A model generated the notes under the pieces. That model was not told the DNA's origin, searched no databases, and worked only from the letters and a program-made list of their open reading frames with translations. From positions 372,001 to 436,000 of the forward strand of contig NZ_RWGU01000051.1 in NCBI RefSeq assembly GCF_003944755.1: a stretch of 64,000 nucleotides of DNA, in the 5' to 3' direction. Positions 17,312 to 25,607 of this stretch are shown piece after piece. Made by a program: the position numbers and the translations under genes. Source of the stretch: Rhodovulum robiginosum (GTDB lineage Bacteria; Pseudomonadota; Alphaproteobacteria; Rhodobacterales; Rhodobacteraceae). Positions within the stretch are counted from its first letter, which is position 1. Each line of letters begins with the position of its first letter.

Positions 17312-18129
17312 CCATGGTCAGCTACGAGCCTTTCGTCACCGAGGACGGCCGCACCATCGGCGGGGTGCTGATGGAGATGCGCAATATCACGCTGCGTTTC
17401 GGGGGCGTGGTGGCGATCAAGGACATTTCCTTCGACATTCGCGAGGGCGAGATCCGCGCGATCATCGGCCCGAACGGCGCCGGCAAGTCGTCGATGCTGA
17501 ACGTGATCTCGGGGTTTTACACGCCCAGCGAGGGCGAGGTCTGGTTCGAGGGCCAAAAGCGCCCGCCGATGCGGCCCTACCAGGTGGCCCGCCAGGGCAT
17601 CGCGCGGACATTCCAGAACATCGCGCTGTTCCAGGGCATGTCGACGCTCGACAACATGATGACGGGACGCATAACCAAGATGCATTCCTCGCTGCCCGCG
17701 CAGGCCCTGTGGTGGGCCTCTGCCCAGCGAGAGGAGAGCGAACACCGCGAGGCGGTGGAGAAGATCGTCGATTTTCTTGAGATCCAGCATATTCGCAAGA
17801 CGCCGGTGGGCCGGCTTCCCTACGGCCTGCAAAAGCGGGTCGAGCTGGGCCGGGCGCTGGCCGCGGAGCCGCGGCTCTTGCTGCTCGACGAGCCGATGGC
17901 GGGCATGAACGTGGAAGAGAAAGAGGACATGTCCCGCTTTATCCTCGACGTGAACGACGAGTTCGGCACCACCATCGCGCTGATCGAGCATGACATGGGC
18001 GTGGTGATGGACCTCTCCGACCGGGTGGTGGTGATGGATTACGGCAAGAAGATCGGCGACGGCACCCCCGACGAGGTGCGCGGCAACCAGGAGGTCATCG
18101 ACGCCTATCTGGGGGTGACCCATGACTGA
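17308..18129 (+). CDS. LIV-type ABC transporter ATP-binding protein (LivG-like)
   Basis: 273 residues. Cytoplasmic ATPase of a branched-chain-amino-acid-family importer. Walker A is GPNGAGKSS (about residues 54-62), the signature is the LivG-type LPYGLQKRVELGRALAAEP, Walker B is LLLLDEPMAGM, and the switch His is in IEHDMGVVMDLSDR. The C-terminal NQEVIDAYLG is typical of LivG. The start overlaps the ligase stop by four bases. Membership of the LIV family does not prove amino acid transport; related systems import aromatic acids, urea and amides. Confidence 0.93.
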   Translation: MTMVSYEPFVTEDGRTIGGVLMEMRNITLRFGGVVAIKDISFDIREGEIRAIIGPNGAGKSSMLNVISGFYTPSEGEVWFEGQKRPPMRPYQVARQGIARTFQNIALFQGMSTLDNMMTGRITKMHSSLPAQALWWASAQREESEHREAVEKIVDFLEIQHIRKTPVGRLPYGLQKRVELGRALAAEPRLLLLDEPMAGMNVEEKEDMSRFILDVNDEFGTTIALIEHDMGVVMDLSDRVVVMDYGKKIGDGTPDEVRGNQEVIDAYLGVTHD

Positions 18130-18158
18130 CGCGCGGCAAAACCAGGGGGGCACGGCCG

Positions 18159-19154
18159 ATGCCTGATCAGCTGCTTTACGGCATCGAGGTGATGATCAAC
18201 GGGCTGATGGCCGGGGTGCTTTATGCGCTGGTGGCGCTAGGCTTCGTGCTGATCTTCAAGGCCTCGGGCATCTTCAACTACGCGCAAGGCGTGCTGGCGC
18301 TCTTCGCCGCGCTGACGCTGGTGGGGCTGCAACAGGGGCAGGTGCCGTTCGCCCATCTGATCAACGCGATCTTCGGCACCGAGATCCATCATTTCGGGTG
18401 GGAGCTGCCGGCGATCGTGGCGATCGTGCTGACGATGGGGGTGATGGTGCTGCTTGCCATCGTCATCGAGAAATTCATCCTCAAGCACCTGGTGAACCAG
18501 GAGCCGATCATCCTGTTCATGGCGACCATCGGCCTTGCCTATTTCCTCGAAGGGTTCGGCGACATCATGTGGGGGTCGGACATCAAGACCCTCGATGTCG
18601 GGCTGCCCCAGGGCGGAAGTATCTGGATCGAAGAAAAAACCGCTGCGCTGGGCGGCGACGGCTTCTACGGCTTCTTCATCGACCGGCTCGACATCGTGGC
18701 CGCACTCGTGGCGGCGCTCTTGGTGATTTCGCTCACGCTCTTTTCGCAGTTCTCGAAACAGGGCCGGGCGCTGAGGGCGGTGGCCGACGACCACCAGGCG
18801 GCGCTCAGCGTGGGCATCAGCCTGCGCTTCATCTGGGTGCTGGTCTGGTCGATCGCGGGCTTCGTGGCGCTGGTGGCGGGCATCATGTGGGGCGCGAAAT
18901 CGGGGGTGCAGTTCAGCCTGTCGCTGATCGCGCTCAAGGCGCTGCCGGTCCTGATGCTGGGCGGATTCACCTCGATCCCCGGCGCCATCGTCGGCGGGCT
19001 GATCATCGGTGTCGGCGAAAAGCTGTTCGAGTTCACCATCGGGCCCATGGTGGGCGGCGCCACCGAGAACTGGTTCGCATACGTGCTGGCACTGGTCTTC
19101 CTGGTGTTCCGGCCGCAGGGCCTCTTTGGCGAAAAGATCATCGAGAGGGTATGA
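18159..19154 (+). CDS. LIV-type ABC transporter permease (LivH-like)
   Basis: 331 residues with about eight or nine hydrophobic segments. LivH hallmarks are INGLMAGVLYALVALGFVLI at the N-terminus, FNYAQGVLALFAAL, and the cytoplasmic coupling region GRALRAVADDHQAALSVGI. A loop of about 40 residues around MWGSDIKTLDVGLPQGGSIW is probably periplasmic. It lies 29 bp after the ATPase gene and is followed by the small membrane protein gene one base after its stop. Confidence 0.93.
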   Translation: MPDQLLYGIEVMINGLMAGVLYALVALGFVLIFKASGIFNYAQGVLALFAALTLVGLQQGQVPFAHLINAIFGTEIHHFGWELPAIVAIVLTMGVMVLLAIVIEKFILKHLVNQEPIILFMATIGLAYFLEGFGDIMWGSDIKTLDVGLPQGGSIWIEEKTAALGGDGFYGFFIDRLDIVAALVAALLVISLTLFSQFSKQGRALRAVADDHQAALSVGISLRFIWVLVWSIAGFVALVAGIMWGAKSGVQFSLSLIALKALPVLMLGGFTSIPGAIVGGLIIGVGEKLFEFTIGPMVGGATENWFAYVLALVFLVFRPQGLFGEKIIERV

Positions 19155-19155
19155 C

Positions 19156-19341
19156 ATGCTGAAAATCTGTTCCGTGGCCTGCGTGGTCGGATGGGCGGCC
19201 TTTGTCGTCTTCGGATATTTCGCCATCGCCTCGATCAACGATGCGGCCTGGATGCCGGTAACGGGCACGGTCCTGTCCTTTGCCGGGCTCATGGTCGGGG
19301 TCTGGGCCTGGATGCGCATCGCCCGGGGCAAGTGCGTGTGA
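19156..19341 (+). CDS. Small two-helix membrane protein inside the LIV-type operon
   Basis: 61 residues. ATG at 19156, one base after the livH-like stop (TGACATG). Two hydrophobic segments are predicted, about residues 4-27 and 34-55, separated by NDAAWMPVTG and ending in the basic tail RIARGKCV. I do not recognise a family. Its tight position between the two permease genes and its codon use, matching its neighbours, suggest a real gene and perhaps an accessory subunit of the permease. LIV systems studied so far work without such a subunit. Confidence 0.7.
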   Translation: MLKICSVACVVGWAAFVVFGYFAIASINDAAWMPVTGTVLSFAGLMVGVWAWMRIARGKCV

Positions 19342-19385
19342 CCGGTCCGGCGGCAAATGGCATGAGCAGGTAAGGAACAAAGCGT

Positions 19386-20462
19386 ATGCTCTATCGCGAG
19401 GCGGGCGACTTCAAGACCTCCTATGTCGAGGACGGCCAGACCTTTCCGATCAGGTTCGACCGCTGGCGGTATTACGCCGTGCTGGCCGTGGCCTTCGGGG
19501 TGATCCCCTTCGTCATCAACGATTACTGGGCCAGCGCGGTCTTCGTGCCCTTCCTGATCTATGCCATCGCGGCGATCGGGCTGAACATCCTGACGGGCTA
19601 TTGCGGGCAGGTCAGCCTCGGCACCGGCGGGTTCATGGCCGTGGGCGCCTATTCCTGTTACAAGCTGATGACCGCCTTTCCCGAGATATCCATCCTGATC
19701 CACGTGCTGGGCGCGGGCGTGATCACCGCGGCGGTGGGGGTGCTTTTCGGCCTGCCGTCGCTCCGGATCAAGGGGTTCTACCTGGCCGTGGCGACGCTGG
19801 CCGCGCAGTTCTTCCTTGTCTGGCTCTTCAACAAGGTGCCGTGGTTTTACAACTACTCCGCCTCGGGCCAGATCAGCGCGCCCGAGCGCACGGTGCTTGG
19901 CGTGGCGGTGACCGGGCCCAATACCGAGGCCTGGGCGAAATACATGGTCTGCCTTGTCTTCGTCGTCGCGCTGGCCTGGGTGGCGCGCAACCTGACCCGC
20001 GGCACGGTGGGGCGCAGCTGGATGGCGATCCGCGACATGGACATCGCCGCCGAGATCATCGGGGTCAACCCGCTCAAGGCCAAGCTGACGGCGTTTGCCG
20101 TCTCGTCGTTTTTTGTCGGCGTGGCCGGAGCGCTGTTCTTTTCGGTCTATCTCGGCGCGGTCGAGGTGGGCGAGGCGTTCGGCATACAGAAATCGTTCCT
20201 GGTGCTCTTCATGGTCATCATCGGGGGGCTTGGCTCGATCTTCGGCAGTTTCGCCGGGGCGGCCTTCCTCGTGCTTCTGCCCGTGCTCTTGAAAAACACG
20301 CTGGTGGGGGGCTTTGGCTGGCCTACCGACCTGACCGCGCACCTGGAGCTGATCATCGTGGGCGCGCTCATCATCTTCTTCCTGATCGCCGAGCCGCATG
20401 GCCTGGCCCAGCTCTGGCGCATCGGCAAGGAAAAGCTCCGGCTCTGGCCGTTCCCGCATTAG
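19386..20462 (+). CDS. LIV-type ABC transporter permease (LivM-like)
   Basis: 358 residues, about nine or ten hydrophobic segments. LivM features are FLIYAIAAIGLNILTGYCGQVSLGTGGFMAVGAY near the N-terminus and the coupling region GRSWMAIRDMDIAAEIIGVN. The ATG is preceded by AAGGAA. It pairs with the LivH-like permease to form the heterodimeric channel. The N-terminal 30 residues (LYREAGDFKTSYVEDGQTFP) are a hydrophilic cytoplasmic extension. Confidence 0.93.
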   Translation: MLYREAGDFKTSYVEDGQTFPIRFDRWRYYAVLAVAFGVIPFVINDYWASAVFVPFLIYAIAAIGLNILTGYCGQVSLGTGGFMAVGAYSCYKLMTAFPEISILIHVLGAGVITAAVGVLFGLPSLRIKGFYLAVATLAAQFFLVWLFNKVPWFYNYSASGQISAPERTVLGVAVTGPNTEAWAKYMVCLVFVVALAWVARNLTRGTVGRSWMAIRDMDIAAEIIGVNPLKAKLTAFAVSSFFVGVAGALFFSVYLGAVEVGEAFGIQKSFLVLFMVIIGGLGSIFGSFAGAAFLVLLPVLLKNTLVGGFGWPTDLTAHLELIIVGALIIFFLIAEPHGLAQLWRIGKEKLRLWPFPH

Positions 20463-20530
20463 GGGGCGGCCGCACAACCCCGACCGGGAAAACCCGGCGA
20501 ATCCGAAACCACTTGGGAGGAAACCAAGAC

Positions 20531-21811
20531 ATGAGACTCAGACTCGCAACATTCGCGCTGACCGCGCTGATTGCCGCCGGCCCGGCAATGGCCGAACTCG
20601 TCTTTCCCGATCTCAGCTACCGCACCGGCCCCTACGCGGCGGGCGGCACGCCGTTCTCGGACGGCTACCAGGACTATTTTTCCCTGGTCAACGAGCGCGA
20701 CGGCGGCATCGGTGGGGTGAAGGCCCGGGTCATCGAGTGCGAGACCGGCTATAACACCGAAAAGGGCGTGGAGTGCTACGAGGCCACCAAGGGCGAAGGC
20801 GCGCTGATCTACCAGCCGCTCTCGACCGGCATTACCTATCAGTTGATCCCCAAGGTCTCGGCCGACGAGATCCCGCTGCACACCATGGGCTATGGCCGCA
20901 CCTCGGCGGCCAACGGCGAGGTGTTCGAATGGGTGTTCAACTATCCGGCCAATTACTGGGACGCCGCCTCGGTGGCGATCAAGTATCTCTCCGACGAGAA
21001 CGGCGGCGATCTGAGCGACAAGAAGATCACGCTGCTCTATCACAACTCCGCCTACGGCAAGGAACCGATCCGCACGCTTGAGGAGTTGGCCGACAAGCAC
21101 GGCTACGAGCTGACCACGATCGCGGTCGACCATCCCGGCCAGGAACAAAAGAGCCAGTGGCTGCAGATCCGCCGCGAACGGCCCGATTACGTGCTGATGT
21201 GGGGCTGGGGCGTGATGAACCAGGTCGCCGTGCAGGAGGCCGCCAACATTCGTTTCCCGATGGAAAACTTCATCGGCAACTGGTGGGCCGGCGCCGAGCA
21301 TGACGTCACCCCCGCGGGTGCGGCCGCCGACGGTTACAAATCGCTCAACATGAACCGCATCGGCGATCTGCCGGTCTTCGACGACATCAAGACCTACGTT
21401 CATGACAAGGGCATGGCCGCAGGCGACGGCTCCAATGTCGGCAAGGTGCTCTACACCCGCGGCATGTACGCCGCCGTGCTCGCTGTCGAGGCCGCCAAGA
21501 CCGCGCAGGAAATCCACGGCACCCCCGACATCACCGCCGCCATGATGCGCGACGGGATGGAGGCGCTGGAGATGACCGCCGCGAAGATGGAGGCGCTGGG
21601 CGTGCCCGGCATCGGCCCCGAGTTCAGCGTGAGCTGCGCCGATCACGGCGGCTCGGGCCAGGGCATCGTGCAGCAATGGGATGCGGATGCAGGCAAATGG
21701 GTCGCGCTGACCGACTACATCCAGCCCGACAGCGAGGTGATCGCGCCGTTGGTCGAAGAGGATTCGATGGCCTACGCCAGCGAGAACAATATCGATCTGC
21801 GCTGCCAGTGA
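20531..21811 (+). CDS. LIV-type ABC transporter periplasmic substrate-binding protein
   Basis: 426 residues. A Sec signal peptide of about 21 residues ends in AGPAMA. The mature part follows the type I periplasmic binding fold (LivK/AmiC-like): DLSYRTGPYAAGGTPFSDGY, RVIECETGYNTEKGVECYEA, ITLLYHNSAYGKEPIRTLEEL and ENFIGNWWAG. Two cysteines in the last quarter (VSCADHG and the terminal LRCQ) could form a disulfide. The ATG has GGGAGG ten bases upstream; the frame is open far upstream only because it shadows the livM-like gene. It is followed by a strong hairpin. Confidence 0.93.
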   Translation: MRLRLATFALTALIAAGPAMAELVFPDLSYRTGPYAAGGTPFSDGYQDYFSLVNERDGGIGGVKARVIECETGYNTEKGVECYEATKGEGALIYQPLSTGITYQLIPKVSADEIPLHTMGYGRTSAANGEVFEWVFNYPANYWDAASVAIKYLSDENGGDLSDKKITLLYHNSAYGKEPIRTLEELADKHGYELTTIAVDHPGQEQKSQWLQIRRERPDYVLMWGWGVMNQVAVQEAANIRFPMENFIGNWWAGAEHDVTPAGAAADGYKSLNMNRIGDLPVFDDIKTYVHDKGMAAGDGSNVGKVLYTRGMYAAVLAVEAAKTAQEIHGTPDITAAMMRDGMEALEMTAAKMEALGVPGIGPEFSVSCADHGGSGQGIVQQWDADAGKWVALTDYIQPDSEVIAPLVEEDSMAYASENNIDLRCQ

Positions 21812-21819
21812 TCCGTGTC

Positions 21820-21846
21820 GCCCCGGCCCCGTCAGGGGGCCGGGGC
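21820..21846 (+). terminator. Strong intra-operon hairpin after the binding-protein gene
   Basis: GCCCCGGCCCC at 21820-21830 pairs perfectly with GGGGCCGGGGC at 21836-21846 (11 bp, 5-base loop). No T-run follows, so it is unlikely to be an efficient rho-independent terminator. Hairpins at this position after binding-protein genes (as in malE-malF) commonly protect the upstream mRNA from 3' exonucleases or reduce downstream expression, giving excess binding protein over ATPase. Confidence 0.65.
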
Positions 21847-21866
21847 TCAACCCGAAAGAGGCCCCG

Positions 21867-22691
21867 ATGCTCGACGCCGGACGCACCGAAGAAACGCTTC
21901 TCGAGGTCAACAATATCGAGGTGATCTACAACCACGTGATCCTGGTGCTGAAGGGCGTGTCGCTCTCGGTGCCCAAGGGCGGCATCACCGCGCTTCTGGG
22001 CGGCAACGGGGCGGGCAAGACCACCACGCTCAAGGCGATTTCCAACCTGCTGCATTCCGAACGCGGCGAGGTCACCAAGGGCTCGATCCTCTACCGCGGA
22101 GAGCGGGTGCAGGACCTTGGCCCGTCCGATCTCGTCAAGACGGGCGTGATCCAGGTGATGGAGGGGCGGCATTGCTTCGAGCACCTGACCGTCGAGGAAA
22201 ACCTGCTGACCGGCGCCTATACCCGCGACGACGGCAAGGCCGCGATCCAGGCCGATCTCGACATGGTCTATTCCTATTTCCCGCGGCTCAAGGAACGGCG
22301 CAAATCCCAGGCGGGCTACACCTCGGGCGGCGAACAGCAGATGACCGCGATCGGCCGCGCGCTGATGTCCCGCCCCGAGACGATCCTGCTCGACGAACCG
22401 TCGATGGGCCTCGCGCCGCAACTGGTGGAACAGATCTTCCAGATCGTGAAATCGGTGAACGAGAACGAGGGGGTGACCTTCCTCCTGGCCGAGCAGAATA
22501 CCAACGTCGCGCTGCGCTATGCCCATTACGGATATATCCTTGAATCGGGCCGCATCGTGATGGACGGCCCCGCCGCCGAGCTGCGCGAGAACCCGGATGT
22601 CAAGGAGTTCTACCTCGGCATGTCCGAGGAGGGCCGCAAGAGCTTTCGCGACGTGCGCTCCTACCGGCGCCGCAAGCGCTGGCTCAGTTGA
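21867..22691 (+). CDS. LIV-type ABC transporter ATP-binding protein (LivF-like)
   Basis: 274 residues. Second ATPase of the importer. Walker A is GGNGAGKTT (about 45-53), the signature is YTSGGEQQMTAIGRALMSRPE, Walker B ILLDEPSMGLAP, and the switch is LAEQNTNVALRYAHYGYIL, all LivF-type. LivF proteins end soon after the DVKEFYLG motif, present here; about 24 further basic residues (KSFRDVRSYRRRKRWLS) extend the C-terminus. Confidence 0.93.
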   Translation: MLDAGRTEETLLEVNNIEVIYNHVILVLKGVSLSVPKGGITALLGGNGAGKTTTLKAISNLLHSERGEVTKGSILYRGERVQDLGPSDLVKTGVIQVMEGRHCFEHLTVEENLLTGAYTRDDGKAAIQADLDMVYSYFPRLKERRKSQAGYTSGGEQQMTAIGRALMSRPETILLDEPSMGLAPQLVEQIFQIVKSVNENEGVTFLLAEQNTNVALRYAHYGYILESGRIVMDGPAAELRENPDVKEFYLGMSEEGRKSFRDVRSYRRRKRWLS

Positions 22692-22754
22692 CCCGGGGCG
22701 CGCGCGGGGACGCCGCCTGCCGACGACCGCCATACCCGACCGGAGAAATCGCCC

Positions 22755-23978
22755 ATGACCGCCCATTACGACGCGCTGGAAACCCGCTCCGAAGACGAGC
22801 GCGCCGCCTCGCTGGCGCAATGCCTGCCCTCGCTTGTCGCCATGGCCAAGGCGCTGCCCGGTTACGGCGAAACGCTGGCCGGGGCCGAGCCCGAGGCCGT
22901 CACCGACAGGCCCGCGCTGGCCGGCCTGCCGGTGCTGCGCAAATCGGGCCTGTCCAAGGCGCAGGCGAGCGACGCGCCTTTCGGCGGCTTCACCACGCGC
23001 GCGGCGCACGAGTTCGACCACGTCTTCCAGTCGCCGGGCCCGATCTACGAGCCCGGCCGCACATCCACCGACTGGTGGCGGCTGGGCCGGTTCCTGCACG
23101 CCTGCGGCATCGGCCGCGGCGATATCGTGCAAAACTGCTTTGGCTATCACCTCACCCCCGCCGGCATGATCTTCGAGAACGGCGCACGCGCGGTGGGCGC
23201 CGCCGTGCTGCCTGCGGGCACCGGCCAGACCGAGTTGCAGGCCCGCGCCGCGGCCGACATCGGTACCACCGCCTATGCCGGCACGCCCGACTACCTCAAG
23301 GTCATCCTCGACAAGGCCGACGAGACGGGGCTGGACCTCTCGCGCCTCACTCGCGCGGCGGTCTCGGGCGGCGCGCTCTTCCCCTCGCTGCGGCAGGAAT
23401 ACGCCGACCGCGGCATCGCCTGCCGGCAGTGCTACGCCACCGCCGATCTGGGCAACATCGCCTATGAATCCGAGGCCATGGAAGGGATGATCGTCGACGA
23501 GGGCGTAATCGTCGAAATCGTCCGCCCGGGCACCGGCGACCCCGTGGCCGAGGGCGAGGTGGGCGAGGTGGTCGTCACCTCGCTCAACCCCGATTATCCG
23601 CTGATCCGCTTCGCCACGGGCGATCTTTCCGCCGTGCTGGCGGGGGTCTCGCCCTGCGGGCGCACCAACATGCGCATCAAGGGCTGGATGGGCCGCGCCG
23701 ACCAGACCACCAAGATCAAGGGCATGTTCGTCCGCCCCGAACAGGTGGCCGACCTCGTCGCCCGCCACCCCGAGGTGACCAAGGCCCGCGTCATCGCCAC
23801 TCGCGAGGGCGAGATGGACGCGATGCGCGTACAACTGGAAACCGAGGCAACCGACCCGGCCGCCTTCGCCGCCTCCGTCGCCGAGGTGCTCAAGCTCAAG
23901 GGCGAGGTCGACCTGGTGGCGCCCGGCAGCCTGCCCAATGACGGCAAGGTCATCGACGATCAGCGCAGCTACGACTGA
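22755..23978 (+). CDS. PaaK-like AMP-dependent ligase family protein with degenerate P-loop
   Basis: 407 residues. Similar to phenylacetate-CoA ligase: GIGRGDIVQNCFGYHLTPAGMIFENGARAVGAAVLP matches the PaaK core, followed by GTPDYLKVILDKADE, AAVSGGALFPSLRQEY, YPLIRFATGDLSAVL and a C-terminal AMP-binding lid GMFVRPEQVADLVARHPEV. The ATP-binding P-loop, SSGTTGKPT in PaaK, is replaced by QSPGPIYEPG, which lacks the Thr-Thr-Gly. The protein may therefore bind adenylate differently or be non-catalytic. It ends the operon that also has a bona fide acyl-CoA synthetase. GGAG lies eight bases before the ATG. Confidence 0.85.
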   Translation: MTAHYDALETRSEDERAASLAQCLPSLVAMAKALPGYGETLAGAEPEAVTDRPALAGLPVLRKSGLSKAQASDAPFGGFTTRAAHEFDHVFQSPGPIYEPGRTSTDWWRLGRFLHACGIGRGDIVQNCFGYHLTPAGMIFENGARAVGAAVLPAGTGQTELQARAAADIGTTAYAGTPDYLKVILDKADETGLDLSRLTRAAVSGGALFPSLRQEYADRGIACRQCYATADLGNIAYESEAMEGMIVDEGVIVEIVRPGTGDPVAEGEVGEVVVTSLNPDYPLIRFATGDLSAVLAGVSPCGRTNMRIKGWMGRADQTTKIKGMFVRPEQVADLVARHPEVTKARVIATREGEMDAMRVQLETEATDPAAFAASVAEVLKLKGEVDLVAPGSLPNDGKVIDDQRSYD

Positions 23979-23982
23979 CCCG

Positions 23983-24032
23983 CCCCCTTCTTCTTGGAAA
24001 AAATACCCGATCGCCCGGCCCCTCCGCCGGGC
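23983..24032 (+). repeat. Dispersed repeat, copy A, with adjacent hairpin between convergent genes
   Basis: CTTCTTCTTGGAAAAAATACCC (23989-24008 and on) matches the 5' core of the repeat. It is followed by GCCCGGC-ccctcc-GCCGGGC at 24013-24032, a 7-bp stem. It lies between the convergent paaK-like and cation-efflux genes and could act as a two-way transcription barrier. The G5/C5 half of the complete copies is replaced by this other hairpin. Confidence 0.55.
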
Positions 24033-24056
24033 CGGCCACCGGGGCGGGGCGCGGCC

Positions 24057-24941
24057 CTACCCGTTGCCCTCGCGCAGCGGGTCGAAATGGATGATCACGT
24101 CGGCGCCGGGGAATTCCTGCAAGATCCGGTGCTTCAGCGTCGCGCCGATGCCGTGCGCTGCGTTCAGGCTCTGCTCGCCGTCCAGCTCGATATGCAGGTT
24201 CACGAACAGCGTTGCGCCCGAACGGCGGGTCTTGAGGTCATGATAGGCGTGAACGCCCGGCTGGCTGCCGGCCAGCGCTTCGATGCGGGCGACGACCTCG
24301 GGGTCGGCGGCGCGGTCCATCAGCGCGTCCCACGCGCCTCGGCCGATGCCCAGCGCGCCGACCGCCAGCATCGCTGCCGCGGCGATCGCCACCACCGAAT
24401 CGATCCGCGCCAGTCCGAACTGGGCCGAGGCCCAGAGCGCCAGAAGCGCGCCCAGGTTGGGCAACAGGTCGCCCAGGTAATGCAGCGAATCCGCCGCCAC
24501 CACCCGGCTGCCCGTGCGTGCCGCCACCCGGCGCTGCCACAGCACCAGCGCAAGGGTGAGGGCGATGGAAAGCGCCATGGCCACCATGCCGCGTCCCTCG
24601 GCGGCCAGCATCACCGGTTCGGGCGCCAGCAATCGCCTTGTGGCGGCAAAGGCGATCACGCCGGCCGAGACGAGGATCACCACCGTCTGGCCCAGCGCGG
24701 CCAGGTCTTCTGCGGCGGAATGGCCGAAGGCGTGGTCGTCGTCGGGCGGCCGCGCGGCGTAAAGGATCGCGGTCAGCCCGGCGGCAGACATCATCAGGTC
24801 GAGCGCGCTGTCGGCCAGCGAGGCGGCCACCGACAGCGACTGCGTCTCGCCCATCGCCCAGAGCTTGAGCGCCACGAGGATCAGCGCGGTGGCGACCGAG
24901 GCAAGGCTCGCGGATATGTTCAGGCGGGTGGCGCGGGACAT
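24057..24941 (-). CDS. Cation diffusion facilitator family efflux protein (FieF-like)
   Basis: 294 residues. CDF proteins exchange divalent metals such as zinc, iron or manganese for protons at the inner membrane. TM2 has the metal-site motif SLADSALDLMMS (D-x3-D), TM5 has ADSLHYLGDLLPN (H-x3-D), and the cytoplasmic C-terminal domain ends HIELDGEQSLNAAHGIGATLKHRI followed by FPGADVIIHFDP. About six membrane segments. The ATG at 24941 gives the family N-terminus MSRATRLNISASLASV; the longer frame is not conserved-looking. The metal cannot be told from sequence alone. Confidence 0.92.
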   Translation of the reverse strand: MSRATRLNISASLASVATALILVALKLWAMGETQSLSVAASLADSALDLMMSAAGLTAILYAARPPDDDHAFGHSAAEDLAALGQTVVILVSAGVIAFAATRRLLAPEPVMLAAEGRGMVAMALSIALTLALVLWQRRVAARTGSRVVAADSLHYLGDLLPNLGALLALWASAQFGLARIDSVVAIAAAAMLAVGALGIGRGAWDALMDRAADPEVVARIEALAGSQPGVHAYHDLKTRRSGATLFVNLHIELDGEQSLNAAHGIGATLKHRILQEFPGADVIIHFDPLREGNG

Positions 24942-25002
24942 GGGGGCGTCGATGGCTGGGGTTCGGACTTCGCCTAGCCCATGCCCGCCCCCCGGCGCAA
25001 GA

Positions 25003-25494
25003 TCACTCTCGTATTTCGTCGGGCGCCACGCCCCACAGCGCGGCCTTGGGCACCCAGCCGGATTGGCCGCCGGCGCTGATCCGGCACCAGTCGGGCAGGC
25101 ATTCGCCCAGCCGCGCGACGACGCCGATCTCGGCCTGCGCGCGCACCGGCGCATCCGGCGACGGGGTGCGGCGCATGGCCACCATGTCTTTTTCGATCAC
25201 CACGGTGCGCGCCCCCGACAGCAGCGAGTAATGCATCCAGCCGCCGGCCCCGTCGCGGTCGCGCACGCGCCGCCAGTGGCCGTATTCCGCGGTGATTTCC
25301 AGAGGCAGGTTGCGCCGCTTGTAGACCCAGTCGATCCTGTGGCTCAGGCTCGGGCCGCGGCGCACGTTGCCTTCGCCGGCCTTCATCGAGACATAGCGCG
25401 GCAGCGGCAGGTTGGTGACCGGACCCCGGTCCTGTCCCGCGCTCGCCATCGCCGCCATCGCACAGAAAAATACCGCCGACAATCCTGCCCGCAT
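25003..25494 (-). CDS. Secreted SH3-domain protein (bacterial SH3, DUF1058-like)
   Basis: 163 residues. A signal peptide of about 20 residues (AMAAMASAG) is followed by two SH3-like repeats: GEGNVRRGPSLSHRIDWVYKRRNLPLEI with YGHWRRVRDRDGAGGWMHYSLLSG, then MVAMRRTPSPDAPVRAQAEIGVVARL with WCRISAGGQSGWVPKAALWGV. Such proteins are periplasmic and presumed to bind cell wall components. It is divergent from the hydroxyacid dehydrogenase gene, 113 bp away, and followed by the CDF gene after about 60 bp. Confidence 0.87.
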   Translation of the reverse strand: MRAGLSAVFFCAMAAMASAGQDRGPVTNLPLPRYVSMKAGEGNVRRGPSLSHRIDWVYKRRNLPLEITAEYGHWRRVRDRDGAGGWMHYSLLSGARTVVIEKDMVAMRRTPSPDAPVRAQAEIGVVARLGECLPDWCRISAGGQSGWVPKAALWGVAPDEIRE

Positions 25495-25607
25495 CGCCCG
25501 CTGCCTCGTTACTTCGGCTGCCCCGTCGAACGGGGTCTTGTGCCTTGCTGTGATCTCGGACAGTTTGCCACTGTGCCCACGGGTTGGAAAGCAGGGGGAG
25601 GCTCTGG

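Noticed and set aside
18122-18166. 14-codon frame between the LivG-like and LivH-like genes
   Set aside because: Overlaps both neighbours and is too short to support as a gene without other evidence.
18237-20477. 746-codon minus-strand frame across the permease genes
   Set aside because: Highly charged, His/Asp/Arg-rich translation typical of antisense to membrane-protein genes; no motif.
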